Shown piece by piece: positions 1-12,241 of a DNA stretch of 64,000 bases. The notes under the pieces are model-generated. The model was not told where the DNA came from. It was given only the letters and a program-made list of their open reading frames with translations, and made no database searches. Both the position numbers and the translations under genes were made by a program. Source of the DNA: Kitagawia praeruptora (lineage: Eukaryota > Streptophyta > Magnoliopsida > Apiales > Apiaceae); assembly GCA_037693485.1 (NCBI GenBank), contig CM075351.1, positions 65,002,001 through 65,066,000 on the forward strand. Reading direction: 5' to 3'. The number at the start of each line of letters is the position of its first letter. The first letter of the stretch is position 1.

Positions 1-565
1 GTTTTTGACATCTTTGAATCAAGGAATTTGTGCTTTGTTTTATAAAGAACAAATTGGGGGAGATTGTTAGATATTGATTCAAGTGATGATCAGGATCTGG
101 GCATTACTGATCATATACTGATGCTGACGTCATCAGTAATACAATGTCAGTATTGGATTATTATCAGGATTATAAGCTGGTCAGTATTTCGTGAAGATTC
201 TCATCAGACCAGAGATCAAGGAAGATTGATATGTCGGTTCCTAGATTATAGGAATGCAGCTATCATACAAGATATGCATTCAGAGATATATGTAATTGAT
301 TTAGAATATCTTGTAATTGATAGTGTAACTGTGTACTCTATATAAACACAGTTTAGGTTTTACATTAGAGTAATCGCTTACACGATTTATCTTGTAACCT
401 AGCAGCTCTTAAGAACATAGAAATTTCTTAAGAGAGTTTTGTAACAGTTTTATATCAGAATTAATAAAGCTGTTATTGATTCATACTTGTGTTATTTGTT
501 TAAGTCGAAAATCTTATACAATTGTATTCAACCCCCCTTCTACAATTGTTATTTACTGGGCAACA
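1..565 (+). mobile_element. 3' end and 3' LTR of a Ty1/copia-type retrotransposon, cut by the window edge
   Basis: A polypurine tract (AATTGGGGGAGAT) ends at 64. It is followed by an LTR that begins TGTTAG at 65 and ends GGGCAACA at 565, about 501 bp. The LTR has a TATA-like CTATATAAAC near 338-348 and an AATAAA near 463. The interior and 5' LTR lie outside the window, so the superfamily rests on the PPT/LTR style (TGTTAG start, CCCCCCTTCTACAATTG near the end), as in plant Copia elements. Strand is taken from the PPT-LTR order. The target-site duplication cannot be tested. Confidence 0.75.
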
Positions 566-1640
566 ATTTGTATTTGTTAGTTTTACTTAGTCACCCTTAA
601 TTAATTATTTATAATTACTAATGATAATCAATTTTTGTTTTCAAATAAAAAATATTTAGTTTTTTATTTTATAATAACTAATCAATTTCTTTTTTCAGGT
701 AACATGTCTTATATTTTACATGTCATCTAATTAAAATATTTCATTTTTAAAAATTTTATGAAAAATTCTATCTAATAAAATAAAATAAAAATATTGGAGG
801 AAATTTTTTAATAAACTCCAAACTTACTATGCAAGCTCCACTTTGATATTTATGTTAATTAAATATCCATAATTTTTTATTACTTTGATATTTATATTAC
901 TTAAATTTATAGGTTCAATCATTAATATTTTATTTTTAATTAAAATATGTTAATTTTTTGATTTAAAACTAATCGTACAATCATTATTATATAACCAAAA
1001 ATATCACACCATATTTTCAATTATTAATAAAATATATTAAAAATAAACAAGTGCACAGATTTAGAATATTCATGAGTTTGGGCCTGATATGTATTTGTGT
1101 CAAAATAAAAATGGAAGGTCCTTTGACTAATATTGAGCTTTTGGTTCAGAATCTCGTAATAATGCCGATATGCCACTGCATCCAAGATAAGACCACTAAC
1201 CAAAATATTAGGTATCACACTGACCAAAATAGAGTATGTTTGTTTAAAAAATTAAAAACGAAGAATTTACAGATATCACATGTTAACTTGATCAGAAAAA
1301 TGAGAAAATTGATTAGTTATTGGGAGAGAATTTATATGAAATTAAGTAAGAATAATTATACAAATATAATAGATTTTGTATTGATCTATCAAATATTTAA
1401 TATTTTAATTATTATAATATGGTATAAATTCATACGTTTATATCAACTTCGAAATATTGGTGATAAATCTCTCTTAAACAAATTAAAATTCACATAAAAA
1501 TAAAAATGCATTATAAAACACAACGCAAGTCATTTTTCATAATTCATTCTTATCCTGCCCAAAAAAACAAGTAAAAAGGTAGGCACCAACTCAAAAAACG
1601 CACGAAGAGGCAGAGATAAACAGTGTTAAAAATAGTATCA
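566..1640. other. AT-rich intergenic stretch, nothing recognised
   Basis: The sequence between the Copia LTR and the transcribed part of the AMSH-like gene is mostly low-complexity AT. Short chance open frames have no recognisable motifs. It probably contains the promoter of the downstream gene near 1600-1700, but I see no clear TATA box. Confidence 0.4.
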
Positions 1641-2699
1641 GGCACCACCAAATATCAAGAAATAGCTCAAACATAAACCCCCACCTCATTTCTGCAGCTC
1701 ACTCTGTGATCAATCAGGTTTTTCACCTCCCCTTTTACTAATTTTTACATATATCTACATATATATGTGTATGTATATGCAAACATAAGTTTTTTTCTAT
1801 ATTTTTTTTTCTGAAAGTTGTGAACTTTATCTACTTTTCTCTGTCAAGAAATCAAGATTGAATTGGATAGTTTACAAAGATTGAAACTTTATTATATTTG
1901 CATGGTTTGGTTTATGCTTTCATTTTGATTAGAATTTTATTTTGTTTAGACATAGCTCTTTACTGTACTATAGTCTATGCATATGTTAAGAATTGTGTCT
2001 TTAGAATTTAGATACATACGTTTGACTTACTAGGTGGGTTTCAACTGTTAAGTGTAATTTCTGTATGTCTGGTCTGAAATAGAATTTTCAATTAAGGTTG
2101 ATTAATGATGAGCTGATATTGTGCTTTTTTATTTTATTTTATCATATAGTGGGTTGGTGGTAAAATCTTGAATCTATTGTTATCAATGGTATGTATATAG
2201 TAGTAGCTTTGACTATGGTAGTAAAAATACTTCTTTGTTGAACCTGTTTGTTCCATTTATCTTTACGCGAAAATAATTGTTATTTTTATCGTCTTAAAAA
2301 GTGATGGTTTGAGTCCTGACAAAAGAAAGGTCATTGTTGGAGCCTAGATAGTGGCATGTTAATGGATGTTTAGGACAGGCACTGAACTCAATTTTTATAT
2401 CAGCACAAAACATTGATACATGGAAACTTTAGTATCTCGACAAAACAAGGATATAATATATTCCATTACTATATTGTAGTTCTTGGTTCTTGTTTCCAAC
2501 TAGAGATGTTAATTACTTAAATCGTGGAACAATAATAAATTATTAATGGCCACTGATGCATCTGTTCTGTGGATTGCTCCGTATGTGTATGATTTCCTCT
2601 GTTACTTTTCCTTGTTCATGTAACAGTTTGTTACATTAGTTGATTATATTTATTTTCGTCCAGTTCTACATTTTGAACCTCTTGGTGTGGCCCTTATCT

Positions 2700-5600
2700 A
2701 TGGCTACGAAAAGTTCGAGACTTTTTAGTACGCATGCTGTTACACAGTCTTATCCTTCTCCTGGAATATCTCACATACACACTGTACAAGATGCTATACA
2801 ACTCTCACGAATCACAGATGTTAGTGAAGTTCATGGACTTGAAGAATCCTCATGCAGAGAGTCGACAACATCTAGAGTCCTCAAAGATATACATATTGTA
2901 AGAACTAAGATATCATGTGTATATAAATGAATTGTCTTGATGACAATCTGTAAAACTTTGTTTTCTCCAAGCCTCTAAACTGATTTTGTAATTCCATGAT
3001 TAGCCTTTTACTAGTAGAATCCAAATTTGAACCTGTTCATTTGTTTTTGAAGCCTGCACGGCTAATGGAGGATTTTCTTGAACTTGCAAGAGATAATACA
3101 AATAAGGATGTGGAGACGTGTGGAGTGCTGGGCGCTTCTCTTGTAAGTTTTACATTTTATAAATCACATGAACAGGTTTGATTACCATCTGTGATCATAG
3201 GTAAACTTGAGCTAGTTTAAGAGAAGCTAGACCAAGGGATTGTTTTCAGCAGTAGTCATTACTAATCTTGAGAACCAGTACACATAATCTAATAGTCATG
3301 GGTGGTAAGGCTTTAATACCCAATCGTTGTAGTGTATATGTAAATACTAAATGAAATTTGTAATAGCTTGAGGCTTGAGCTTGACAAGAACTATATTCAA
3401 CTTATGTTTAAATTGACACCTTCTCCTTCAAATGCTTGAACAAACTCAAAGTAGCCCTATTTTTTGGAGGAGTTTCCCTTACTTTTTGGTGAAGGCATAT
3501 TGAATGACCTCTGTAACTACCCCCCCCCCCCCCTCCAGCAAGCTTATATTGCACTAGGTAAGTCCCCTAATTGGATAGTTGACATGGCTCTGCAGCTTAT
3601 TTTGTGCCTTAAAACCACTCTTATTGATGGACCAGATACAATACTATGTTTGCTCTATTATCTCATGGTATATTGTTGTTACTGCTGTTACATTCTTCGA
3701 CCTCTAGGCATAGAAGCAGCTAATTTAACCTGATTATGATAATTCTTTGTGAATCTTATGTCTTTCTTTCTGTCCAGAAAGAAGGAACCTTTTACATTAC
3801 CACATTGATAGTACCCAAACAAGAATCTACTTCTAGTTCTGTAAGTTTTTGGTGCTCTGTTTCCTTTTAATATAACACTAAATTTTTTGTGTTCTACAAA
3901 GAATTGCTAAATATTTCAAGATCCTGATGTTTCTTTACTTGTTACAGTGTCAGGCTCTTAACGAGGAGGAGATATTTGCCATACAATATGAAGTATCGGA
4001 TTTTCCTATAGGATGGATTCATGTATGCACAAAAATATGTATTTATTATTTCCCATTTCAACAACTCTTCCATATTTAAAGTTTAGTTGGCGTCAGTAGT
4101 TATCTTAAGATATTGTTAAATGTGGCACATCACCTGGAGCGTTTATTCTTAAAATTAAGTTTATATTTTAACCCCACCACATCACCAGGAGAGTTCATCC
4201 TTAGATTTCACTTTATATCATGGAATTCCACAACTTATTTCGACTTGTTCACATCCACATTGTAATTTGTAACTTTATCTTTTTTTGCATTTATAGCAAG
4301 CACTTATATTTTCAGAAGCCTTCTTGTTGTGTTCCGTATGTGATATTGACTGATCGTAAGGATTCTGCTTATTGGTTTAATGAGAAACTGTTCAACTTGT
4401 ATAATAACTACATGTTGCATTGGAGCATTTTTGTCCCCTTCACACAGGCTGCTGATGAAACAAATTTTATTTCAGACACATCCTTCGCAGACTTGTTTCA
4501 TGTCATCAGTTGATTTGCACACCCAATATTCATACCAGGTGATTATTTTAGTTAATAATTACATGTCTGCATTTATACATGTATAAGTGTGAAACTATTA
4601 CAGTGTGTTTCTTCATTGACCATAGAAAATCTCAGTTGCTTTTTAAGTTTTTATTTACTGATGAACACATCAGTATGCTCTAAGCATGATGAATTTACTC
4701 AACCAAAATTAAAGCGAGAAAATTTGAAAGATATTTAAGAAATTGATGACGTTGTCTTTAAACTTCTTTAGGGCTTATGTTAAGGATTTTCTGGTGAGGT
4801 GGCAAGGAGGATTTAAGGCGGAATCAATCTGTCTCATTCAGAACAGATGAATTGGGATTAATGATCCAACGACAATAATTATCTTTTCGTCTAATAGGTT
4901 TATTGAGTTGTTCTCTTGAAGACTAGAATATTTGGGTAGTTTGACTGGTCCTGGTTGGTTAATTTCGGACAAAGCAGCAAAATAAGATGTTAGTTTACAC
5001 AGATATATTCTACCATACTAATGCAAGTCTCTCAGCTACAACATTTCATGGTACCCTTAATTTGATATTCGGTTCTTAAATCTGCAATAAACATCACATT
5101 GAGAGCATATTCTACCTCAATGCAATTCTGAAAGATTGGTTCCTTCTTGCAGTTTCTTCTTTTTCATGCTTAGAATTTATCAGTTAGTTACCAACTCACT
5201 GTACTGGAGACTATGATTTGCAACAGTCTCAGCTTGTTTTTGGGTTTTTTTTCCAAATTAAGTCCGACCATACATTTCTTGCGTTCTCTCTTTATAGTTT
5301 TTTGCATCTTGTTTTTAGATGATGGTACCTGAAGCTGTTGCTATTGTCATGGCTCCAACAGATAAATCAAGGTATATTCCTTTTATTCACATATCTTTGA
5401 TTGACAACAAACTTTTGAAATGAGGAGTAATCTTCAGACAACAGTTATTTTAAATTAACATATAAGAAGAGTCTATACAAGAGTACGGGGTTGGCGGGCA
5501 AAAAGTTGCGTCACAATTCCTTAATCTTGTATCTGTTCTTTAGTTTAATGAAATTTTCATTTTAATGATGGATTTATCACAGGAGTTATGGGGTATTCAG

Positions 5601-5757
5601 ACTTACAGATCCTGGTGGAATGAGTATTCTAAAGGATTGCCCGGAGAGGGGATTCCATACGCACAGGGAACTACCTGATGGGAGTCCAATCTATGAGCAT
5701 TGCACTAATGTCTATATTAACCCACATCTGAGATTAGAGATCTGTGACTTACGGTAA
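2700..5757 (+). CDS. AMSH2: AMSH-like ubiquitin thioesterase, AMSH2-type (JAMM/MPN+ metalloprotease)
   Basis: Seven coding exons with GT-AG borders give 238 aa: 2700-2897, 3053-3142, 3778-3840, 3948-4022, 4476-4538, 5319-5371, 5583-5757 (TAA). The product should be a zinc deubiquitinase of the AMSH family, which trims K63-linked ubiquitin on endosomal cargo. The JAMM motif is complete: Glu in VETCGVL, then GWIHTHP with x7-S-x2-D ending in SSVD. The second zinc site is also present (SVDLH; Cys and two His in DCPERGFHTH). Insert-type motifs KQESTSSSCQ and the ending NPHLRLEICDLR fit AMSH. The short N-terminus without a MIT domain matches plant AMSH2 rather than AMSH1/3. A Gln replaces the family's usual second His in HTHYSYQ (here HTQYSYQ); this is not one of the zinc ligands. 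ATG 2700 lies just after a likely 5'UTR intron acceptor near 2661; a leader donor may lie near 1719. Confidence 0.9.
3520..3535. repeat. Poly-C run inside AMSH-like intron 2
   Basis: About 15 consecutive C residues lie in the intron between the second and third coding exons. A G/C homopolymer this long is rare in such AT-rich sequence and is a likely site of length polymorphism or assembly error. No function is inferred. Confidence 0.8.
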
Positions 5758-6443
5758 CATAGCATTAAATGTTTTAAATTTTTTTCTTTATTGCTTAAAA
5801 TTTGAGTTCTGAATTGAGATAAATACTTTGTCAATAAATAATTGATTGGTATTATAATGGTTGGTCTCAAGATTTAAGAACTGAGACTGATTTGTTATTT
5901 TTGAACTTTTGAATCTATGATGTATGTTTTGAGAGTTGAGATTGACTTGGTAATTTGATTCTGCATGGCTACCTTAATTAGTCAAGGTTCTATATCGCAA
6001 ACCCAAGATAATTGTGGATGATTTTACCTAATTATTGAGCGCTAACTACTCTTGAGAGTTTCTTTTGCAATCAAAATACTGAACATTAGATTGCGTAATA
6101 TAATACTCCTATGATAGTATGATTTCTGATGAAAATGAAATCCTCACTGAACTTATCAAAAGGTACAGAATTGCAAACTGAAATTCTTACTGGAAGTATC
6201 AAAGTGTACAAAATCTCAAGATTCAACCATCTCTTATTACTTCGTCTAGAACGATAGCACGCACAATTGTCGACACTCAACAAGTCAACATACAATATTA
6301 ATTGAATACTTTTGAGTATAACTATTTTGTTGATGCTAGAAATATTTTATAATTATGAATCTGGATCCGCCGCTGATGAAGATACATTTTCATCCCCCAC
6401 CTTCTATTCTCTTCATGTGATCTATACAATCTTACAAAGAAAT

Positions 6444-7035
6444 TGTCACTGCTGTTGCTGTGACTCCTGTGTAAATACTAAATACTCCTTAGGTCTCCAT
6501 AGCTTTGAGGATCCAGTGGAATTGCTCTTTTTAGACAGCTCTGGTAATGTTTTCTCCCACCCATAATACGGTGGTGTTCCATAACTGGTGTTGTTTTTAT
6601 GAAATGTAGTAGTAGGTGATGGTTTGATGAAAACTTTTTCCACCTGAGACTGTGACGTGATGGCAGTCGGTTCTCGGAAATAGTATTTTCTTTATCCGGT
6701 AAGAGGAGATCTCGGTTGAACAGTGAAAAATTTGGCCGGATATGAGCGTTGGTGGAAGCAATGTTGTTTGAATTCGGCATTGAACCTGAGCTGTTAATTA
6801 CAAATGAAAATTCTTCTTCTTTATCATTATTATCACAGGCAACCTCTGGTTCGTTGTGATCTCCATCTTTTTATACTACAGAATCTTCACCTTCCTGCTT
6901 AGTATTTGATCCGAAGAAATTCAGGTTGGAACGAAAAACTTCCGAAATTTTTGCAGCAATGTTGACGTATTTGTTTTCCTCATCTTCGTGCGAAAGCAAG
7001 CTCTGAGATGAACTTATCTTGAAATTCGCTTCCAT
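6444..7035 (-). pseudogene. Dead duplicate of the DUF1645 gene
   Basis: On the minus strand an ATG at 7035 opens a frame similar to the intact gene at 9141-9983: SLLSHEDEEN and NIAAKISE match SLFSHEEEE and EIAAKMSE. It meets a stop after GEDSVV, near residue 50. The family motifs continue in other frames: RPNFSLFNRDLL, then after a frame change PYYGWEKTLPELSKKSNSTG and SKLWRPKEYL. The frame stops for good at 6444-6446, before the C-terminal third. It therefore has at least one nonsense mutation and one frameshift. Its 5' flank aligns with that of the intact gene, so it arose by tandem duplication with promoter, not retroposition. A TATA-like TATATAAC lies upstream near 7115-7122. A MITE (7177-7592) sits in its promoter side. 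Confidence 0.85.
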
Positions 7036-7176
7036 GTCTCTTTCCTGTCTGTGTTTTGATGTAATGGAAGTGTTTTGAGTGATAACAATGGATGACTAGA
7101 AAGAATTGAGAATGTTGTTATATACTATGAAGCAGATGGTGTAATACAAGTTTTTTAATGTAAAGGTTTGAACTTA

Positions 7177-7592
7177 GCATCTACCATAGGGTTGCCAAGA
7201 GGTTGCCAAGTCCTATGTGACATGGCACCCTTGGTTGCCCACATATTGGAGTATAATGTTGCCAACAAGCTGCCAATTAAAGTTGTTAAAAGTTGGCAAC
7301 TTCCCCATTTAGTTAAAACACATACAACTTCTCAAAAATGTATTTAACTTTACCATTTTTTATATTTTCCATATTTTAAATGTATTTATAAGATAATATA
7401 AAATTATGTATGGGATCACATTGACAACTTTTAAAGTTGCCAACTATTGGAGTAGATTAGTAACAAAAGTTGCTAACAATGAGATGGAGGAGAGAAGAAA
7501 TAAAAAAAATAATATATGTGATGATCATGTGATAGAAGTTGGCAACTGACCAACTATATTGACAACCTCTATTGGATCTACTGTAAATGCTC
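7177..7592. mobile_element. MITE with GAGCATnTAC-type ends and internal TTGCCAAC words
   Basis: The left end GCATCTACCATAGGGTTG and right end CAACCTCTATTGGATCTACTG...ATGCTC are imperfect inverted repeats, bounded by TTA on the left and TAA on the right. GTTGCCAA/TTGGCAAC motifs recur inside. It is absent from the equivalent place upstream of the intact DUF1645 gene, so it inserted after the duplication. A Tourist/PIF-like assignment is tentative. Confidence 0.6.
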
Positions 7593-8273
7593 TAAATGAT
7601 TGTTTAAAGGACAAGAATTAAGAATAATTAAACGAAGGTGATAGGAAAATCAACTGTGCACTACATTTCCACATGTGCTGTTAGAATGTTCTATTCACTT
7701 TAGAAATATAGTTTATTTTTATTCTGCTTACAAACTTCATGTGCAATATATTTCTGTTTAAAATACCAACCTTATAAATTTCGAATAAAATGAAAAATTT
7801 TACAGTATTTATATAGCATGGAATATTGTTACAATTATGAGTAGATTATCCAGTTATGTGTAGAAATGGACCTTCTGGAATCTTTTGACCCCAAATATTT
7901 TATTTTATTACATCTTATTATACGCGTGTAGTGATTTACAATATTAAAATGTTACTCACATCAAGATCTGATTTCTCTTCTCTAAGTTGACATTTTGTAT
8001 GATTCATGATCTTTTTTATTTTGTTATAGTATTTGAAATTTAAAATAATAAAATTGACGAGCCAATAATTTTACACAACCGGACCAGATGATCACAGAGT
8101 TGACTTGAATAACATCAAACCGATTGGGTCCTCAAGAAGGTATAGAGAATGGCTAGGAGTTCGTTAATCGCTAACTCTAACTGGTATTTAATTCCTACCA
8201 ATTTAAACTCGAGCTCGAACTATTCGAATTTAATCAGAATTCCCCGAGATCGATTTTTAACAAGTGCACCTAT
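7593..8273. other. Duplicated 5' flank of the DUF1645 pseudogene (unit 1)
   Basis: It contains short blocks that also occur upstream of the intact gene: GATTGTTTAAAGGACAAG, AGGAAAATCAACTG and GGACCAGATGATCACAGAG here, against the versions near 10185-10230 and 10697-10720. No gene is seen. The blocks mark the extent of the tandem duplication. Confidence 0.65.
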
Positions 8274-8281
8274 GTTTAAAT

Positions 8282-8846
8282 TAGAGCGGGCAATCAGATC
8301 GTGTCGTGTACTTTCGTGTCATGTACTTTCGTGTTTCGTGTACTTGAAGGTGAAACCCGTATCCACCCGAAACAGGATTCGTGTACTTGAATATGAAACC
8401 CGTATCCACCCGAAATGAATTCGTGTACTTTCGTGTCGTGTTTCGTGTATATATTATATAAAATTAAAAATAAAATTTAGTTAAAATTTATTAGTAAATA
8501 TTATATTCATATGAAATATACATTAAATATTTTACATTTCCATATATAAATATAAATACAACTCTATAAAAACTTGTAAATATGTATATTTTTGTGTAAA
8601 ATATATATCCTTATAAAAAAATATTAATATATACATAAAATCTATAAGTAGTAAATTATTAACATCTTTATTTCGTGTACTTTCGTGTACCCAAAATGAA
8701 AACCCATATCCGACACTAAATTTATCGTGTAATTTCGTGTTCGTATACTTTCGTGTTTCGTGTACTAAAAATCAAAACCCATATCCGTATTTTTTCGTGT
8801 CGTTTCGTGTCGTGTTCACGTGTCGTGTACCAAATTGCCAGGTCTA
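8282..8846. mobile_element. hAT-type MITE, copy A (8-bp TSD GTTTAAAT)
   Basis: Terminal inverted repeats TAGAGCGGGCAATC / AATTGCCAGGTCTA are bounded by perfect 8-bp direct repeats GTTTAAAT (8274-8281 and 8847-8854). The subterminal regions are packed with CGTGTAC / TTTCGTGT motifs in both orientations around an AT-rich centre. An 8-bp duplication and TAGnn ends are hallmarks of the hAT superfamily, and dense subterminal repeats are typical transposase-binding regions. It encodes no transposase and so is non-autonomous. Confidence 0.88.
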
Positions 8847-9140
8847 GTTTAAATTCATGGCAAGGCTTTGGATCGAAATGCTCTTGAATACAACAAGCTC
8901 TTCGTCCAGTTCTGGGCACTGATTTTAATTGCAAGCTAATCTAATGCTTAAGTTTAATGTACAACAATCAAACTATCAAAACATTGCTAAAATTTATAAA
9001 CCTCTTGACATGAAGAAAATGTATTTACACATCTTCATTCATTATTATACTAATATCATACAAAATATACACAAACAAGGTTCATCGTTTGCTAAATATC
9101 AACAAAATCGAACAAATAAATAAAACACATTTGTTTTTGC

Positions 9141-9983
9141 TTAATAGGGATGAACATTCTTGCTTAATCCACCACCATTAACACTAGTAAAAAACCCAAC
9201 TTCAGGCTGCTTGTAGGGCAAATGCGATCTTCTTTTACCGTGTTCCGGATAAATTCCTTTACTCCTCAGATAAACTTCGTGTGATGATAACACTTTCGAG
9301 TTCTTCACCTTCTTCACCACCTTTTTTTCTCCTTCACTGCTAACTTTAACCTCTGCAGGTTTTTTATGAACCGGTTTATTTAAGAACACGAAAGCGTCAT
9401 TTCCATCACTATGACTCCGGCTCAAGTATTCCTTAAATCTCCATAACTTTGAAAACCCGGTTGAATTGCTCTTTTTAGAAAGCTCTGGTGATGTTTTCTC
9501 CCATGCACAATACGGTCCAGTTGCGATTCCATTAACCGTGTCAGTTTCACTGTTTTTTTCGCCTTTTTTGCTAGACGACGATGTTTCCATAAATATTTTC
9601 TCCACCTGAGGCTTTGAGGGTACTGATTTATGATCGGAAGTACTTATATAATCTTCGTGTGCTAATAGTAAATCACGGTTAAATAACGGAAAATAAGGCC
9701 GGGTGGAAGCGTCGGAGACTATGGTTGGATCTGAGCCGTTGATTACAAATGAAAAATCATCATCATCTGCATCAGCACTACTAACTTGAGCTTCATTATG
9801 ATCTCGCTCTTCTTCTACTTGTTGAGATTCTTCACCTTCGTGATCACTACTTAATCCTAAGAAGGTGAGCTTAAAATCGAAATCTTCCGACATTTTCGCT
9901 GCGATTTCCGCGAACTCTTTCTCTTCCTCTTCGTGAGAGAACAACGAGTTGTGTGTAGAGCTGAGTTCTGAATGTGTGTGCAT
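9141..9983 (-). CDS. DUF1645 family protein
   Basis: A single exon encodes 280 aa with the two family signatures: PYFPLFNRDLL (about residues 97-107) and CAWEKTSPELSKKSNSTG followed by SKLWRFKEYL (about 159-187), then SHSDGNDAFVFL. The N-terminus is acidic (EEEEKEF, DADDDD) and the C-terminus lysine-rich. DUF1645 proteins are plant-specific and of uncertain biochemical role; some have been linked to stress responses. The open frame extends to an ATG at 10052. I prefer the ATG at 9983 for two reasons. The TATA box at 10081-10088 would leave almost no leader for 10052, and the dead paralogue lacks an ATG matching 10052 but keeps the downstream one. The upstream choice would add 23 residues. There is no visible damage. 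Confidence 0.85.
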   Translation of the reverse strand: MHTHSELSSTHNSLFSHEEEEKEFAEIAAKMSEDFDFKLTFLGLSSDHEGEESQQVEEERDHNEAQVSSADADDDDFSFVINGSDPTIVSDASTRPYFPLFNRDLLLAHEDYISTSDHKSVPSKPQVEKIFMETSSSSKKGEKNSETDTVNGIATGPYCAWEKTSPELSKKSNSTGFSKLWRFKEYLSRSHSDGNDAFVFLNKPVHKKPAEVKVSSEGEKKVVKKVKNSKVLSSHEVYLRSKGIYPEHGKRRSHLPYKQPEVGFFTSVNGGGLSKNVHPY

Positions 9984-10080
9984 GGCTCCTCGATCTGTGT
10001 GTTTTTTCAGCTTGATTTTTGAGTTTTGGTTAGGTGATAAAAATGATGGCATGAGTTGAAAGAAATGTAGAATGTGTTGA

Positions 10081-10088
10081 TTTATATA
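10081..10088 (-). promoter_or_regulatory. TATA box of the DUF1645 gene
   Basis: TATATAAA read on the minus strand lies about 98-105 bp upstream of the preferred ATG (9983). The expected transcription start is near 10055, giving a leader of about 70 nt. Confidence 0.55.
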
Positions 10089-10805
10089 GGGATTTAAAAG
10101 AATTATGATGGCGTAATACTAAATGTCTTAGTGCACAAGTTTGAAAATGCAACTCTCCCATAAAAAATATTATTGGGTATTTTTAAAGGATTGTTTGTTG
10201 GACAAGAAATTGAAAAAACGAGGGTGCCTGCCAGGAAAATCAGGTGCATGATATCTTGTTACATTTCCAAGCAAATTATCTAGGTGGGGATGTGTAAATT
10301 GGCCTTCTCGAATTTTCCTGACCCGGAAATATTCATTTAGGTTGTTCTGCACGTGTAAATAGTCAATACTTAGTATTATTTAAATTAAATGTATTAGCAA
10401 TTATTTATTGTTCGATTACGTCCACACATACGTTGATGGCACGATAATTAAACTCAGATGACGCAACTAGTTTATGTTGAGGAGCTGCTAACTGCCAAGT
10501 GCCTACCTAATACTATAATACGTAGTTAACTGGTGATTAAGGTTACTTAATAATGTTAATCCCGTGAGCGTACTTGCATGTTATTCGACTCGACCACCCA
10601 ATGGCCAATGGGGAAACGTTTCCGAGTTAGATTAGTAAATACAACTCGGATAGGAGATGACTTTTGACTGTTTGACGAGTCAATATTTGCATAATCGGAC
10701 CAGATGATTACAGATTTGACTCGAATAACGAGGAACCGAGTGGGCTCTTGTCGGGATGGTGGTCAGATAATTAGGTTCGTGTACGAACCTTGGTCCCGCT
10801 AACTA
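10089..10805. other. 5' flank of the intact DUF1645 gene (unit 2 of the duplication)
   Basis: It shares blocks with 7593-8273, notably GGACAAGAA...ACGAGGGTG...AGGAAAATCAGGTGC, ACATTTCCA, and GGACCAGATGATTACAGA. It contains the likely promoter and no other gene. Confidence 0.6.
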
Positions 10806-10813
10806 GTTTATGT

Positions 10814-11326
10814 TAGACCTAGCAATCGTTTTCGTTTCGTGTAATTTCATATTTTGTGTACTTGAAGGTGAAATTCGTATCCATCCGAAATTGAATTCGT
10901 GTACTTGAATGTGAAACCCGTATCTATCCGAAATTGAATTCGTGTACTTTCGTGTATATATTATATAAAATTAAAAATAAAATTTAGACAAAATTTATCA
11001 ATAAATATTATATTCATATGAAATATAAATAAAATATTTTACATTTCCATATATAAATTTAAATACAACTTTATAAAAACTTGTAAATATGTATATTTTT
11101 GTGTAAAATATATATCTTTATAAAAATAATATTAATATATACATAAAATCTATAACTAGTAAATTATAAACATTTTTATTTCGTGTACTTTCTTGTACCC
11201 AAAATGAAAACCCATATTCGACACTAAATATTTCGTGTTTAATATACCAAAAATAAAATTCAAGACCATATTTTTCATATAATTTCGTATCGTGTTCACA
11301 TATCACATGTAAAATTGTCAGGCATT
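10814..11326. mobile_element. hAT-type MITE, copy B (TSD GTTTATGT/GTTTACGT)
   Basis: It starts TAGACCTAGCAATC and ends AATTGTCAGGCATT. Direct repeats GTTTATGT (10806-10813) and GTTTACGT (11327-11334) differ at one base. Internal sequence is very close to copy A (for example TATTCATATGAAATATA and ACTTGTAAATATGTATATT), with the same CGTGTACTT subterminal words, more decayed. Confidence 0.82.
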
Positions 11327-11479
11327 GTTTACGTGTATTGATTGATTGCCTCATTACCTGACTATCACATGATTATTGCATCATAATTTGTGTTTGTAAG
11401 CAAAAATTATTTTTGAAACGTTAAAATTTTGAATAGAAACTATATCAATAATCTTTATTAATAAGTGAAATATCTTTTT

Positions 11480-12241
11480 AACAATATTACTTTTGTTTTC
11501 ATCCTATTTTGGTTTCATCCTTATTTTGGTTTCACCCCTATAATCCTATTTCTACTATAATTCTACTATGATGTTTTTTAATAAAATAGAAATTCTATTA
11601 TAATTAATATGATCGATTCTTCAAAAGATTTTTCAAGGAGCAGTCCTTTAACGGTACCACTTTTAGTTCGTACCGTATTTTGGTTTCATCCCTATAATCC
11701 TATTTTTACTATAATTCTATGTCGTTTTTTAATAAATAGAAATTCTGTAATAATTATAATTCTTTTATTACAACTTTAAATAAAAAAATAGTTTCATCCC
11801 TAGAATCATATTCTCTTACAATTCTATGTTATTTTTAAAGAAAATAATAAAATTGAAATCCTATTAAAATTATAATACAATTTTTTAATCTAAATTTAGA
11901 ATCAAAAGAATACGATCGATTCTCCAAAAGATTTTTCAAGGAACACCCTTTTAACGGTACCACTTTTGGTTCACACCGTATTTTGATTTTACCCCTATAA
12001 TCTTATTTTTACTATAATTTTATGTTGTTTTTTAATAAAATAGAAATCCTATTGTAATTATAATTCTTTTATTATATCTTTAAATAAAAAAAATAGTTTC
12101 ATCTCTAGAATCATATTTCTTTACAATTCTATGTTTTTTTAAAAGAAAATAATAAAATTGAAATCCTATTATAATTATAATACAATTTTTTATCATAATT
12201 TAGAATAAAAAATAATACGACCAATTCTCCAAAAGATTTTT
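11480..12241. repeat. ~305-bp AT-rich tandem array
   Basis: The anchor block GATTCTCCAAAAGATTTTTC recurs at about 11611, 11914 and 12219, giving periods of 303 and 305 bp. Each unit also has TTTGGTTTCATCCCTATAAT, ACTATAATTCTATG and AACGGTACCACTTTT. The third unit is interrupted at the anchor by a MULE; decayed sequence of the same family resumes at 13588. The same family recurs at 57690-58870. It may be the interior of a Helitron whose 3' end lies at 13962-13990. Confidence 0.75.

Noticed and set aside
1051..1497. 148-codon open frame (+)
   Set aside because: Composition is that of AT-rich chance sequence, with no motif and no splice or promoter context.
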